Counted from the first letter of the stretch, positions 48,481-56,874 are shown. The stretch is 64,000 nucleotides of DNA from Micromonospora costi (GCF_003626655.1 NZ_RBAN01000001.1:2046001-2110000), one strand, 5' to 3'. Notes: generated from the sequence alone by a model not told the origin. A program made the numbers and translations.

Positions 48481-49580
48481 GCCGCACCCGCCGAGGGGAC
48501 GCCGGTCAGCTCGGCGACGATCCGCTGGCAGAGGGCGGCGAGCGGACCACGGCCACTCGCCGCCGGTGCCTCGCCCCGCTCCAGGCCACGTACGATCGCC
48601 GGCTCCGGCCGCAGCGTGCCGCCCAGCGGAAGCCCCAGCGCCCGGGCCACCTCGGCGGCGCGCAACCGCCCCGGCGCCGGCCCGCGCACGATGACCGCGA
48701 GTTCGGTGCAGTGCGTTGCCGCGGCGGCCACCACCCGCGCCGCCGCCGCGGTCGCGCGTAGCTCGGCCGGGACGACCACGTACGCCCGGTCGGCGGCCTG
48801 CAACGCGGTGACGGCGGCGTCGTCGAGCTGCCGGGGCAGGTCGACGACCACGAAGTCCCGCCCGCGGCGGGCCGCGTCGAGAGTCGCCGCCATCGCCGGG
48901 GCGGGCAGGGCCAGCAGGTCACCGCGGTCCCAAGAGAGCACCACGAGGTCACCCCGGCTGGGCAGGGCGCGTACCAACGCGGGAGCGTCGACCCGGCCGT
49001 CGGCGTCGCTGAGCGCGGGCCACCGCAGCCCCTCCAACTGTTCCCAGCCGAGGACCAGGTCGAGCCCGCCACCCAGCGGGTCGGCGTCCACGAGCAGGGT
49101 CCGCAACCGAGCCCGCGCGGCGGAGACAGCGAGCCCGCCGGCCAGGATGCTCGCCCCCGCACCGCCCCGCCCGCCGAGCACCGCGACGACCCGGGCAGCC
49201 GGCCCGACCGGCCCGTCGGCGCCGTGCTCGGCGAAACGGTCGACGAGCCACGGCTCGGCCGCCGGCAGGGTGGCGACGTGTTCGGCGCCGATCAGCTCGG
49301 CGACCTGCCAGCCCGGGTCGAGCTGCCCGGAGTGCCCGACCAGCACCAGCCGGGGGCGGTGCGGCAACCGGGCCCGCAGGCAGGGCTGCGCCTGGTCGAC
49401 GCCGACCAGAACGAGCGGCGCGGGCAGCCAGCGGGTGCGGGCCGCCGCCGGGTCGGGCGCCAGCTCCACCTCGGTGCCGCCGGCGGCGGCGAGCCGGAGC
49501 AGGTCGTCGAGGAGGTCACCGTCACCGGTGACGACCAGCGGTCTCCGGACGGGTGACGGGACGGAGGTACGGGGTGGCAT
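48477..49580 (-). CDS. ssd: Septum-site-determining-like protein Ssd (CpaE/MinD family)
   Basis: A 367-residue MinD/CpaE-type protein. Residues 1-115 form a degenerate receiver-like domain. The ATPase-like part starts RVVAVLGGRGGAGASILAGGLAVSAARARLRTLLVDADPLGGGLDLVLGWE, with later FVVVDLPRQLDDAAVTALQAADRAYVVVPAEL. The P-loop GGRGGAGAS lacks both lysines of a deviant Walker A motif, as in Rv3660c, so it is not a normal ATPase. It heads the Tad cluster and may position it at poles or septa. The ATG at 49580 has a GGAGG site. Confidence 0.92.
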   Translation of the reverse strand: MPPRTSVPSPVRRPLVVTGDGDLLDDLLRLAAAGGTEVELAPDPAAARTRWLPAPLVLVGVDQAQPCLRARLPHRPRLVLVGHSGQLDPGWQVAELIGAEHVATLPAAEPWLVDRFAEHGADGPVGPAARVVAVLGGRGGAGASILAGGLAVSAARARLRTLLVDADPLGGGLDLVLGWEQLEGLRWPALSDADGRVDAPALVRALPSRGDLVVLSWDRGDLLALPAPAMAATLDAARRGRDFVVVDLPRQLDDAAVTALQAADRAYVVVPAELRATAAAARVVAAAATHCTELAVIVRGPAPGRLRAAEVARALGLPLGGTLRPEPAIVRGLERGEAPAASGRGPLAALCQRIVAELTGVPSAGAA

Positions 49581-49891
49581 CGCGGCCTCCAGCGGTCGGT
49601 CTCGGGTGCTGACCGAGACACTGCTCGCGCACGGTGCCGCGAGGCCGCCCCGCCGTGGCGTCCTGTGGACAACGTGGCCGCCTGTGGACAACGCCCGCCG
49701 CGGCTGTGGATCTGGTATGCGCGGCACCTGCCGTACCGTGCGTGACCTGCGGCGGAGCACTGAGCCTCTGATGCCCGGGCCGGATCACGCTCGAGGATCG
49801 CGTCCCGGTCGGCTCGCCCTGATCGTCGAGCCCCCGGAGTCACGAGCAGTCCCGTTATGCTCCGGAGCGATCTTGGCGAGTGAGGAGCGCT

Positions 49892-50299
49892 ATGAGCGGC
49901 AGCGAACCACCCTTCCCCGCCTGCCCCTGCTGGTGCTGTCTCGGCGACGCCACCCCGCTGGCATGGCTGAACTGCGCCCAGGACCTGGTCTCGGCACTGG
50001 TTCAGCACCCGCTCGCGTTCCTGCACGCGGTGCGCCTCGGTGGTGGGCCGACGGGTCTGGCCCTCGGCCTCATCCGCCGGTACCAGACCGAGATCTCGGC
50101 CCATCTACCGGCGCGCTGCCCCTTCGTTCCCAGTTGCAGCACGTATGCCGCCTCGGCGTTGGAGACGTTCGGCTTCTGGCGTGGTCTGGCGCTGACGGTC
50201 GGTCGCCTGTGGCGCTGCCGGACGAACGTCGCCTGGGGGACTCCCAACCCGTGCCCGGCGGCCAGTCCCGGCCCGGCTCAGGCGATCCGCCCCGCCTGA
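49892..50299 (+). CDS. yidD: YidD-type membrane protein insertion efficiency factor
   Basis: A 135-residue YidD protein. The core is LGLIRRYQTEISAHLPARCPFVPSCSTYAASALETFGFWRGLALTVGRLWRCRTNVAWGTPNPCP, with the RYQ-x2-S, CxFxPSCSxYAxxAxxxxG and RLxRCxP-like motifs. Normally the gene is near rpmH/yidC; this copy is not, and its N-terminus has an unusual cysteine cluster (PACPCWCCLGD). It may be a second, specialised copy. GAGGAGCG precedes the ATG. Confidence 0.9.
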   Translation: MSGSEPPFPACPCWCCLGDATPLAWLNCAQDLVSALVQHPLAFLHAVRLGGGPTGLALGLIRRYQTEISAHLPARCPFVPSCSTYAASALETFGFWRGLALTVGRLWRCRTNVAWGTPNPCPAASPGPAQAIRPA

Positions 50300-50447
50300 C
50301 GGAAGGAACTCATCGCCTCGGCCGTGGCCCGTCCGTGTAACGCAGGTCGCTCGGTCCAGTCCACGGCGGCACGTCCGCGAGAACCGCCGCCGCCGCGTGT
50401 CAGAATGCCCCCAAACCTGGAGCGAAGCCGGCAGAACGGGCGAGCTG

Positions 50448-51629
50448 ATGGCGACGAGCGGGCCAGCCGAGCTGATGCGGAAAGCCGAGGACCCACAGCG
50501 GGCCACGTTCCTGGAACTCTTCTTCGACCTGGTGTTCGTCCTCGCGCTCGCTCAGCTCTCGCGCGGCCTGGCCGAGGACCTCGGGTGGAGCGGGGCCTTC
50601 CGGACGCTGGTGCTGTTGGGGGCCGTCTGGTGGGTCTGGTCCAGCACCGCGTGGCTGACCGACCGGACGGACCCGCACCAACCGGTGATCCAGTCGCTGG
50701 TCATCGCGACCATGGTCGGCAGCCTCGTGATGGCGGCTGCGGTGCCCGAGGCCTTCGGCGACACGGGCCTGATCTTCGCGGGCGCGTACGTCGCCATCCA
50801 GCTCGGCCGCGGCCTCGTCCTCGTGGCCGTTCTGCGTGGCCAGGAGCTGCAGCGCATCGGCATGCGCGGGTTGTTCTGGTACGGCCTGTCGGCGCTGCCG
50901 TGGATCGCGGGGGCGCTCGCGCACGGTGCGGCGCGGGGCGCGTTGTGGGCACTCGCGGTGGTCCTCGACCACACGGCGGGCAAGATCGGCTTCCCCACTC
51001 CGGGGGCCGGCCGCACGCCCAGCCAGGACCTCGTGATCTCGGGCGAGCACCTGGCCGAGCGCTACCGGCAGTTCTTCATCGTCGCGCTCGGCGAGCTGAT
51101 CCTGGTGACCGGACTGGCGCTGAGCAGCAGCGGCTTCGCGCGGGGCCACGTAGCCGCGTTCGCCGTGTCGATAGCGACCACCGTGCTGCTGTGGCGGATC
51201 TACATTCACCGCGCCGGGCAGGTCCTGGCGGAAGCGATCGCCGTGTCCGCCGACCCGGTCCGCCTCGCCGAATCGGCGTCGTACGCCCACCTGGCCATGG
51301 TGGCCGGCGTGGTCGCCGTCGCCGTCGGCGACGAACTGGTCATCGCCCATCCGCTCGGGCACACCCCACCGGCCTGGATCGCCGTCCTAATCGGCGGACC
51401 CGCCCTGTACCTGGCCGGGCGCGCCCGCTTCGAGCACGCGGTGTTCGGCCGCGTGTCCCGGTCCCGACTGATCGGCGTCCTCGCGCTGGCCGCCCTGACA
51501 CCTGCGATGCTCCCCCTGCCGCCGGTGGCGGTCGCCGCCGCCGCTGCCCTCGTCCTGACCGGGATCGCCGTATCCGACGCGGCCCGTGGCCACGGGCGCC
51601 CGCCCGAGCCGCCGTCACCACCGTGCTAG
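50448..51629 (+). CDS. Low-temperature-requirement A (LtrA) family membrane protein
   Basis: A 393-residue protein with about ten to twelve helices. The family signature ATFLELFFDLVFVLALAQLSRGLAEDL begins at residue ~20, and the second conserved site is EHLAERYRQFFIVALGELILVTGLAL. The family is named after a Listeria gene needed at low temperature; the transport substrate is unknown. A start at GTG 50397 is possible, but the ATG at 50448 has a better GGGCGAG site and matches the family start. Confidence 0.92.
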   Translation: MATSGPAELMRKAEDPQRATFLELFFDLVFVLALAQLSRGLAEDLGWSGAFRTLVLLGAVWWVWSSTAWLTDRTDPHQPVIQSLVIATMVGSLVMAAAVPEAFGDTGLIFAGAYVAIQLGRGLVLVAVLRGQELQRIGMRGLFWYGLSALPWIAGALAHGAARGALWALAVVLDHTAGKIGFPTPGAGRTPSQDLVISGEHLAERYRQFFIVALGELILVTGLALSSSGFARGHVAAFAVSIATTVLLWRIYIHRAGQVLAEAIAVSADPVRLAESASYAHLAMVAGVVAVAVGDELVIAHPLGHTPPAWIAVLIGGPALYLAGRARFEHAVFGRVSRSRLIGVLALAALTPAMLPLPPVAVAAAAALVLTGIAVSDAARGHGRPPEPPSPPC

Positions 51630-51668
51630 CCGGAGGCTGGCCGCAGCACGATCTCCGGAAAGGGACGA

Positions 51669-51685
51669 CCCCCCCGTCGGGGGGG
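51669..51685 (+). terminator. G/C hairpin after the LtrA gene
   Basis: Seven C (51669-51675) pair with seven G (51679-51685). The flank CCGGAAAGGGACGACCCCC matches the flank of the hairpin at 55575, so both may come from the same mobile source. Confidence 0.55.
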
Positions 51686-51892
51686 CCGGGGGGGGAGAGA
51701 CGGGGTAGGGGCGTACCAACGGCCACGGCTGAATGTCAGCGACTGCCGATACGTGCGCCGTGTCGGCCGGCCGGTGGCACCCGGCCGCAGCCGTTGTTGT
51801 AGCGTTCGCTGCCTTTCCGCTGCCTCCGGCAATCCGGGTCGATGTGCCGCAATCTAGCTCGTCCACCACCCCGCCCGGCGAATCATCGAGGC

Positions 51893-52132
51893 GTGTGGGA
51901 ACACGCCAATGCACCGGCGGTCGGCGGTCCAGTGGACGGCCGAGACGTCACTGTACGGGTCAACGACGAGGGGTTCCCGCCTGACGAACTCGATCAAACT
52001 TGGCTGTGGGTGGAGTACGGCGGCGAACTGCTGGACGCCGACGTGAACGGCATCTATGTACGCGAGTCGGTTGCTGGAGCCGGGCCGCCCGGGGTCTACC
52101 GGTGGGTGCCCGATCTCCCCGGGCGAGCTTGA
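51893..52132 (+). CDS. Small hypothetical protein (79 aa)
   Basis: A 79-residue acidic protein: VWEHANAPAVGGPVDGRDVT, VRVNDEGFPPDELDQTWLWVEYGGELLDADVNGIYVRESVAGAGPPGVYRWVPDLPG. The even mix of beta-type segments and tryptophans suggests a folded domain, but no family is recognised. The start is a GTG at 51893. Codon use is less GC-biased than in core genes. It lies in an accessory stretch between the LtrA gene and the TMEM175 operon. Confidence 0.55.
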   Translation: MWEHANAPAVGGPVDGRDVTVRVNDEGFPPDELDQTWLWVEYGGELLDADVNGIYVRESVAGAGPPGVYRWVPDLPGRA

Positions 52133-52330
52133 TCTCTTCGTCCGTCGCTCGCGGCAAAGTGGTTGCCGGAGGTCGCTTACGACGTCAACCGGCATGACCA
52201 CGTCCGGTGCCGCCTCCCGCGGGTTGCTGTACTTCCCCGCTGTACGCCGATCCTGCTCGCGGCTACCTTGTCCCCCGATCTTGCCGGAGTCACGCTGAGG
52301 ACAGGTCCAAGGGCGGCTGGCCGCGAGAAG

Positions 52331-52957
52331 TCACGACGCACCCTCGGGCTTCGCCTGCTCGCTGCCTGGAATCGCCAGATGGTTGAACGCGTAGTACACG
52401 GCCAGTAGTCCGTGCACGGTGAGCATCGCCCACGGCGAGACCAAGGCCAAACCCACGGTCGCCGGATATACCAGGACGCCGAGATTGAACCGGATCCGGG
52501 TGGCCCGTGCCGCCTCGACGTCCACCCTCGGATTCAACAGCTGCCGTCTGCGGGTGACATACCACCAGATGCCTCCATAGATCAGCGCGTGCACCACCAT
52601 CAGGCCGCTGTAGATGACGCCAGCGATCCTCGCGTCGTCGGTGTTGCGAAGGTGCTCGGCGAGCAGCGCTGTCGGCCAGGGCAGCGCGGCGACCACCATG
52701 AGCAGCAGGAGGTTGAGGAAGACCAACGTGCGGTCGACCTTCGCCAGGTGACCGAAGAGTGCGTGGTGGTTGACCCACATCACGCCGATGACCAGGAAGC
52801 TGACGATGTAGGCGAGATAGGACGGCCATTGGTGGGCGAGCGCCTCGGTCAGCTTGTGGCCGGTCTCCTCGGGCACGCGGATTTCCAGGATCAGCAGCGT
52901 GATGGCGATGGCGAAGACCCCGTCGCTGAACGCCTCGACGCGTCCGGAGTTGCTCAC
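52331..52957 (-). CDS. TMEM175 family potassium channel-like protein
   Basis: A 208-residue six-helix membrane protein. The family motif RxxxFSD is RVEAFSDGVFAIAITLLILEI at residues 6-26, which lines the pore in TMEM175 channels. Further helices are YLAYIVSFLVIGVMWVNHHALF, LVFLNLLLLMVVAALPWPTALLA and others. Bacterial TMEM175 proteins form K+-permeable tetramers. Its GTG overlaps the globin stop by 4 bp (GTGA), so it is the last gene of a coupled three-gene operon. Confidence 0.93.
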   Translation of the reverse strand: MSNSGRVEAFSDGVFAIAITLLILEIRVPEETGHKLTEALAHQWPSYLAYIVSFLVIGVMWVNHHALFGHLAKVDRTLVFLNLLLLMVVAALPWPTALLAEHLRNTDDARIAGVIYSGLMVVHALIYGGIWWYVTRRRQLLNPRVDVEAARATRIRFNLGVLVYPATVGLALVSPWAMLTVHGLLAVYYAFNHLAIPGSEQAKPEGAS

Positions 52958-53409
52958 ACCAGCCCGTCCCAGCCCCAGCGCGGCGTCGGCCCCGGGTCGC
53001 CGAGGTCCTCCGCGACCGGTCCAGCCGAGACGTCGCGAGCAATCCGGGTTCCCCAGTCGAAGTACTCCATGACTCGGCGGCGCAGCAGCTCGTTGACCGG
53101 GAGCTCCTTGTCGACGGCGGTGGCCATCAGCTCCATCCAGCGGGTCCGCTGCTCCTCCGAGATCGACAGGCCAAGGTGGGCGCGCAGCAGCGCCTGGTGG
53201 CCGCCGAGTTCAGCGGTGAAGCGCGCGGGGCCGCCGAAGATCTCGGCGAGCCAGACGGCGACGTGCTCGATGTGCGTCCGGGTGAAGTTGGCGAAGACTG
53301 GGGCGAGCAGCGGGTCCGCCAGGACACCTTCGTAGAAGGTCTCGCTCAGTCGGCGGAGTGCATCGATTCCGCCGACGGCCTCGTACAGATTCGTGGCGCG
53401 CTCGGTCAT
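52954..53409 (-). CDS. Truncated haemoglobin
   Basis: A 151-residue globin of the truncated (2/2) type: ATNLYEAVGGIDALRRLSETFYEGVLADPLLAPVF, then HIEHVAVWLAEIFGGPARFTAELGGHQALLRAHLGLSISEEQRTRWMELM. The proximal His lies in 'HQALLRAH' and Trp in RTRWM is the group II-type G8 position. An extended C-terminal tail is rich in Gly/Pro. The ATG overlaps the ABM stop (ATGA). It probably handles O2, NO or redox chemistry for its partner. Confidence 0.92.
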   Translation of the reverse strand: MTERATNLYEAVGGIDALRRLSETFYEGVLADPLLAPVFANFTRTHIEHVAVWLAEIFGGPARFTAELGGHQALLRAHLGLSISEEQRTRWMELMATAVDKELPVNELLRRRVMEYFDWGTRIARDVSAGPVAEDLGDPGPTPRWGWDGLV

Positions 53410-53726
53410 GCTGTCCCTCCGGCTGCGGACACCACGGATGTTCTCGCGTAGTGCTTCATCTCCTCGATGTCGCCGATATAGGGGCGGATCGCGGCGAGGA
53501 ACGGGGGGAAGTGCCGGCCGCCGCGGAAGCCCTGCTCGTGGTCCTCGACGGAGGTCCACTCGATCCGCAGGATGTAGCGGTCGGGTTCCTCGATGCCGTG
53601 GGAAAGTTCATATCCGAGGCACTGGGGGGCGAGGTCCAGCTGCTCGGCGGCGGCCGCATAGGCCTTCTCGAAGTCGACTCGGCGTCCGGATTCCGCGATG
53701 CGGTAGCGGATGTACTCCACGATCAT
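53406..53726 (-). CDS. Antibiotic biosynthesis monooxygenase (ABM)-domain protein
   Basis: A 106-residue ABM-fold protein: MIVEYIRYRIAESGRRVDFEKAYAAAAEQLDLAPQCLGYELSHGIEEPDRYILRIEWTSVEDHEQGFRGGRHFPPFLAAIRPYIGDIEEMKHYAR. The 'CLGYELS', 'YILRIEWTSVEDHEQGF' and 'FF-xxI' patterns are typical. The ATG at 53726 has a GGAGG site, so the longer frame is rejected. It is first in an operon with a truncated globin and a TMEM175 channel. ABM and globin domains are fused in some actinobacteria, which supports a shared function. Confidence 0.92.
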   Translation of the reverse strand: MIVEYIRYRIAESGRRVDFEKAYAAAAEQLDLAPQCLGYELSHGIEEPDRYILRIEWTSVEDHEQGFRGGRHFPPFLAAIRPYIGDIEEMKHYARTSVVSAAGGTA

Positions 53727-54227
53727 GTGATCCTCCAGAGGTCGCTTCAGCCATGATCCACGATGGCCGTCGGGAGCCCAAGGTGTTCGCGGGTGGCGTA
53801 TGAAACGGAGTCGCCGCATCGGTGAAGCCCTGGTCCGGTCCGGCCGCTGTCCTCGTCTCGGTTCGTTGCTGTCACCGTTGCTGTCGACAGCCACCAGGCG
53901 CCCGGTCGTCCGGCGACGACCCTTGGATTAAGAGTGCTCCCTCTCCCTCATGGTCCTGCTCTCTGACCTCGCCTCGCCCTGCTGGGCCGTCGTGCCGGCG
54001 GTGCTGGCTTTACGGCTGGTTGGGGTCGCGCTGCGGTCAGGGACCAACAGCTTGGGAATCGGATCGGTTTGCACGTCCAGTAGCCGTGCGCCCCGGTCGA
54101 GAAGCACCAAGTGTGTTCGCGCCAGGGCAGCCCGGAGCCCGCCGCTGGCCCTTGCTGACTCCTGTGTCGGGCACGGTTCGGGCACGCCGGACTGCGCGCC
54201 TCACGCCGTACCCTTAGGTTGGGACGA
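53727..54227. other. Accessory intergenic stretch
   Basis: There is no well-supported gene in 501 bp. A minus-strand frame at 53928-54185 (85 aa, GTG start) has weak third-codon GC bias and no family. The piece around 53866-53890 (GCTGTCACCGTTGCTGTC) recurs as GCTGTCACCGTTGCCGTC near 13061 beside the adenylate-kinase-like gene, so both may be debris of related elements. Confidence 0.45.
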
Positions 54228-54692
54228 GTGACGTGGGAACCCCTCCGCGACGAACTGCCCGCAGTGTTGCGAGACGCCGCCGAGGCGCACGACTTGGTTT
54301 ACATCCTCGGGATCCGAGAGAAGCCGATTGCAGAGTCGTGGTCGCTGATATTCCAGGAATGCTCCGGAGCCAGCGAGGAGGACGAATCTCGCGGAGGGGA
54401 CACCTACTGGATCGGGGTCGGCCGCTACGGCCAATGGGGCTGCTACGGAGAGGTGATCGAATGCGAGCTGACACCCTCGCGGCAACCAACGCTGCCCATT
54501 ATGCCTCCCAGCGACACGACTGACTTGCGGCTGGTCTTCACCGATCAGACCGCAATGGACCTACGCCTACCGACGGAGGTCCACTTCACCCTTCGCCTGC
54601 CTGATCAGCAGCTCCAGATCATCAAGCGAGGTCTGGTCCGGGTGCTGACTTCGGGTAGGCCCAGCTCCTGCCCTCGCCTACTACGGGTGTAG
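54228..54692 (+). CDS. Hypothetical protein (154 aa)
   Basis: A 154-residue soluble protein I do not recognise: MTWEPLRDELPAVLRDAAEAHDLVYILGIREKPIAESWSLIFQECSGASEEDE, then GDTYWIGVGRYGQWGCYGEVIECELTPSRQPTLPIMPPSDTTDLRLVFTDQTAMDLRLPTEVHFTLRLPDQQLQIIKRGLVRVL. It is mostly beta after an N-terminal helix. The start is a GTG at 54228. Third-codon GC is clearly lower than in core genes, in keeping with acquisition by transfer. It lies between the ABM-globin operon and an integrase pseudogene. Confidence 0.62.
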   Translation: MTWEPLRDELPAVLRDAAEAHDLVYILGIREKPIAESWSLIFQECSGASEEDESRGGDTYWIGVGRYGQWGCYGEVIECELTPSRQPTLPIMPPSDTTDLRLVFTDQTAMDLRLPTEVHFTLRLPDQQLQIIKRGLVRVLTSGRPSSCPRLLRV

Positions 54693-55239
54693 TGCTCGCC
54701 TTGTATGGCGTGCTGTAGTCAATTGCGCCACCAGCGCCTCACCTTGAAGCCTTCCCGTCTGCCGTCGACCCGCCCTCTGGGGGAGCGGGCCGCCGCCCGA
54801 CCCGCCAGGTCAAGCGGACCTTGACGGCTCGTACGGACGCTGGCGGGTCGGGCGGTGGTCTGCTCGGCTTGCCCGGGTCGATGGCAGGCGGGAAGGCTCC
54901 CACCGCAACCACCCACGGACCGCGACCCGCCGACGCAGCTCCGGCCATCCTGGAGCCGGAGCGCCCCGGCCGGAGGTGCAGTGACCGCAACCCCGCTACC
55001 ACCGGCCAGCCGCCGACGGACGCGGCGTGCGCTCCCCTACGCCGCGCGGGCTCGTGGCCGCGCAGCCCGGCCGGCTGCCGGCCCACCGTGCCCCGGTCAA
55101 CGCTGCTGTCGTTCGACGGCGGCCCACCGGGCCCCCGGCTTCCCGCGCCAGCCGCCGGGCATCAGGCGTGACGGCCGCAGAGCGACAGCGGCAGCGGCCG
55201 GCGCGCGCCCAGGCGGCGGCGCGTGCGGCCCGCTCAGGG
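54693..55239. other. Non-coding or decayed stretch before the integrase pseudogene
   Basis: About 550 bp. Several open frames cross it on both strands, but none has a credible start, ribosome site or recognisable domain. It is rich in CCG/CCC blocks. It is probably eroded mobile-element sequence. Confidence 0.45.
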
Positions 55240-55545
55240 CCGCCTTGACCACCGAGCGGGAGGTCGTCGCCTGTGTGGCGGCCAAGGCCGTCGGCGGGAT
55301 GCAGTTCCATGATCTGAGACACGCCTACGCGACCTGGCTGGTCACCGACGGCGCGCCGGTCAACCTGGTGCAGCGGGTCATTGGCCACGAGCGCGTCCAC
55401 GACGCTCAACCGGTACACCCACACCCCGGACGACTACGCCTCCCGCGTCCTGGCTGCCTTCGACAGCTCTGCTGCCTCCCTGCTGCCCCAGACCGAGGAA
55501 CCGCCCTCGGATGGGGCCTTCGGCGGGGACGGAGACGACCTGTGA
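55240..55545 (+). pseudogene. Frameshifted tyrosine recombinase remnant 4
   Basis: The frame LTTEREVVACVAAKAVGGMQ then FHDLRHAYATWLVTDGAPVN and LVQRVIGHERV carries the HxxR and GH motifs of a tyrosine recombinase. At about 55397 the frame shifts by one base, and homology continues in the next frame as STTLNRYTHTPDDYASRVLAAF...LLPQ to a TGA at 55543-55545. The catalytic Tyr is NRY. The N-terminal two thirds are missing. It marks a second integration scar. Confidence 0.85.
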
Positions 55546-55574
55546 CCTGGGCCGCAGTGCTCGACCCGGAAAGG

Positions 55575-55607
55575 GACGACCCCCGTCGGGGGGAGACGGG
55601 GGTCGTC
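55575..55607 (+). terminator. 13-bp hairpin after the integrase remnant
   Basis: GACGACCCCCGTC (55575-55587) pairs exactly with 55595-55607. A second hairpin follows: GGTTCGGCTC (55612-55621) with GAGCCGAACC (55632-55641). Confidence 0.7.
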
Positions 55608-55896
55608 GGGAGGTTCGGCTCCGGGGGGGTCGAGCCGAACCCACTCAGCGGTCACGGGGGGTGCAACCGCCGAGGGTCTGCGTCTGTCCGAGATATGAGT
55701 ACTCGTCGTGCGGACAAGTCTGCCTGAGCGGACCTGTTACGTCGAGTGGTGTGTACTCCACTCCCTGCGAATTTGTTTTCGCAGAGTGTGATCGCGATCA
55801 CTGGGAGCGGAGGTGATCGGGTTGGCCTGCAGGTCCAGGGAAGATCGGACCCCGGGCACCCGCCGACCATAGACCATCGGGCTAGACTTTCGCGCC
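55608..55896. other. Upstream region of the HAD-IB gene
   Basis: After the two hairpins this ~255-bp stretch shows no gene. The AT-richer patch at 55768-55800 (AATTTGTTTTCGCAGAGTGTG) is a possible promoter region. No tRNA or clear att partner for the scar could be found. Confidence 0.4.
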
Positions 55897-56703
55897 GTGG
55901 GCCGAGGTGCCGCTTTTTTCGATCTGGACAAGACCGTCATCGCCAAGTCGAGCGCGTTGGCGTTCGGCCGCCCGTTCTACCGGGACGGGTTGATCACACG
56001 GCGTGACGTGGTCAAGTCGGCGTACGCGCAGCTGATGTTCCGGCTGGGCGGCACCGACGAGCAGACCATGGCGCGTACCCGGGACTATCTGGCCGCCCTC
56101 TGCAAGGGCTGGCCGGTGGAGCAGGTCCGCCAGATCGTCGCGGAGACGCTGCACGAGCTGATCAACCCTTACGTGTACGCGGAGGCCGCCGCCCTGATCG
56201 AGGAGCACCAGGCGGCCGGCCGGGACGTCGTCCTGGTCTCCGCCTCGGGCGAGGAGATGGTCCGCCCGATCGGTGAGCTGCTCGGCATCACCGACGTGAT
56301 CGCCACCCGCATGTCGGTGGAGGACGGGCGCTACAGCGGCCAGGTGGAGTTCTACGCTGCCGGCCCCAGCAAGGTCGAGGCGGTGAGCCGGATGGCCGAG
56401 GAGCGGGGCTACGACCTCGCCGACTCGTACGCCTACTCCGACTCGTACACCGACCGGCCGCTGCTGGAGTGCGTGGGCCACCCGACCGCGGTGAACCCGG
56501 ACCGCCAGCTGCGCAAGCTGGCCGCCGAGAACGCGTGGCCGGTGCTGGAGTTCCGGCATCCGATCCCGCTGGGCCGGCGGCTGCGTGAGCGCCCCGCCGT
56601 GCCGGTGGCCGCGGCCGCGCTCGGCGTCGGCGTGGGGGTGGCGATCGGCATCGCCTGGTACGGCCGTCACCGCCGCACCCGGACCGCCTCCACCACCGCC
56701 TGA
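55897..56703 (+). CDS. HAD-IB family phosphatase
   Basis: A 268-residue HAD-IB hydrolase. The catalytic motif is AAFFDLDKTVIAKSSALAF (Asp9 nucleophile, Asp11), motif II VVLVSASGEEMVRP, motif III-IV KVEAVSRMAEERGYDLADSYAYSDSYTDRPLLECVGHPTAVNPDRQLRKLA. This is the SerB1/CicA-like group, common in actinobacteria. A hydrophobic helix near the C-terminus (VAAAALGVGVGVAIGIAWYG) suggests a membrane anchor. The start is a GTG. The substrate may be a phospholipid or phosphoserine. Confidence 0.92.
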   Translation: MGRGAAFFDLDKTVIAKSSALAFGRPFYRDGLITRRDVVKSAYAQLMFRLGGTDEQTMARTRDYLAALCKGWPVEQVRQIVAETLHELINPYVYAEAAALIEEHQAAGRDVVLVSASGEEMVRPIGELLGITDVIATRMSVEDGRYSGQVEFYAAGPSKVEAVSRMAEERGYDLADSYAYSDSYTDRPLLECVGHPTAVNPDRQLRKLAAENAWPVLEFRHPIPLGRRLRERPAVPVAAAALGVGVGVAIGIAWYGRHRRTRTASTTA

Positions 56704-56745
56704 CCCCTCCCCGCCGCCGGGGGAACACCGGCGATTCGCTCCATT

Positions 56746-56794
56746 ACGCCGATGTGGCGGTATCCCACACACGGGGATACCGCCACATCGGCGT
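56746..56794. repeat. Intergenic palindrome, copy E (perfect 21-bp stem)
   Basis: 56746-56766 and 56774-56794 are exactly complementary, with a 7-base loop. The arm contains GATGTGGCGGTATCC, the core shared with copies A-D. It lies 43 bp after the HAD-IB stop and just before the TetR-controlled promoter, so it could also serve as terminator. Confidence 0.85.
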
Positions 56795-56822
56795 TCTGGC
56801 GTTGATCACCGCGCACCAAGAC

Positions 56823-56874
56823 TTGAGCGACCGCTCAAACCCTCCTATGCTCGCGTTTGAGCGATCGCTCAAAC
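56823..56874 (+). promoter_or_regulatory. Promoter with two TetR operators
   Basis: -35 TTGAGC (56823-56828), 17-bp spacer, -10 TATGCT (56846-56851). One operator, TTGAGCGACCGCTCAA (56823-56838), covers the -35 box; the other, GTTTGAGCGATCGCTCAAAC (56855-56874), is a perfect 20-bp palindrome over the transcription start. The TetR gene at 59041 in the same operon is the expected repressor. Confidence 0.85.

Noticed and set aside
53928..54185. 85-aa minus-strand frame with GTG start
   Set aside because: The third-codon GC is near 68%, well below real genes here, there is no convincing ribosome site, and no family resemblance.
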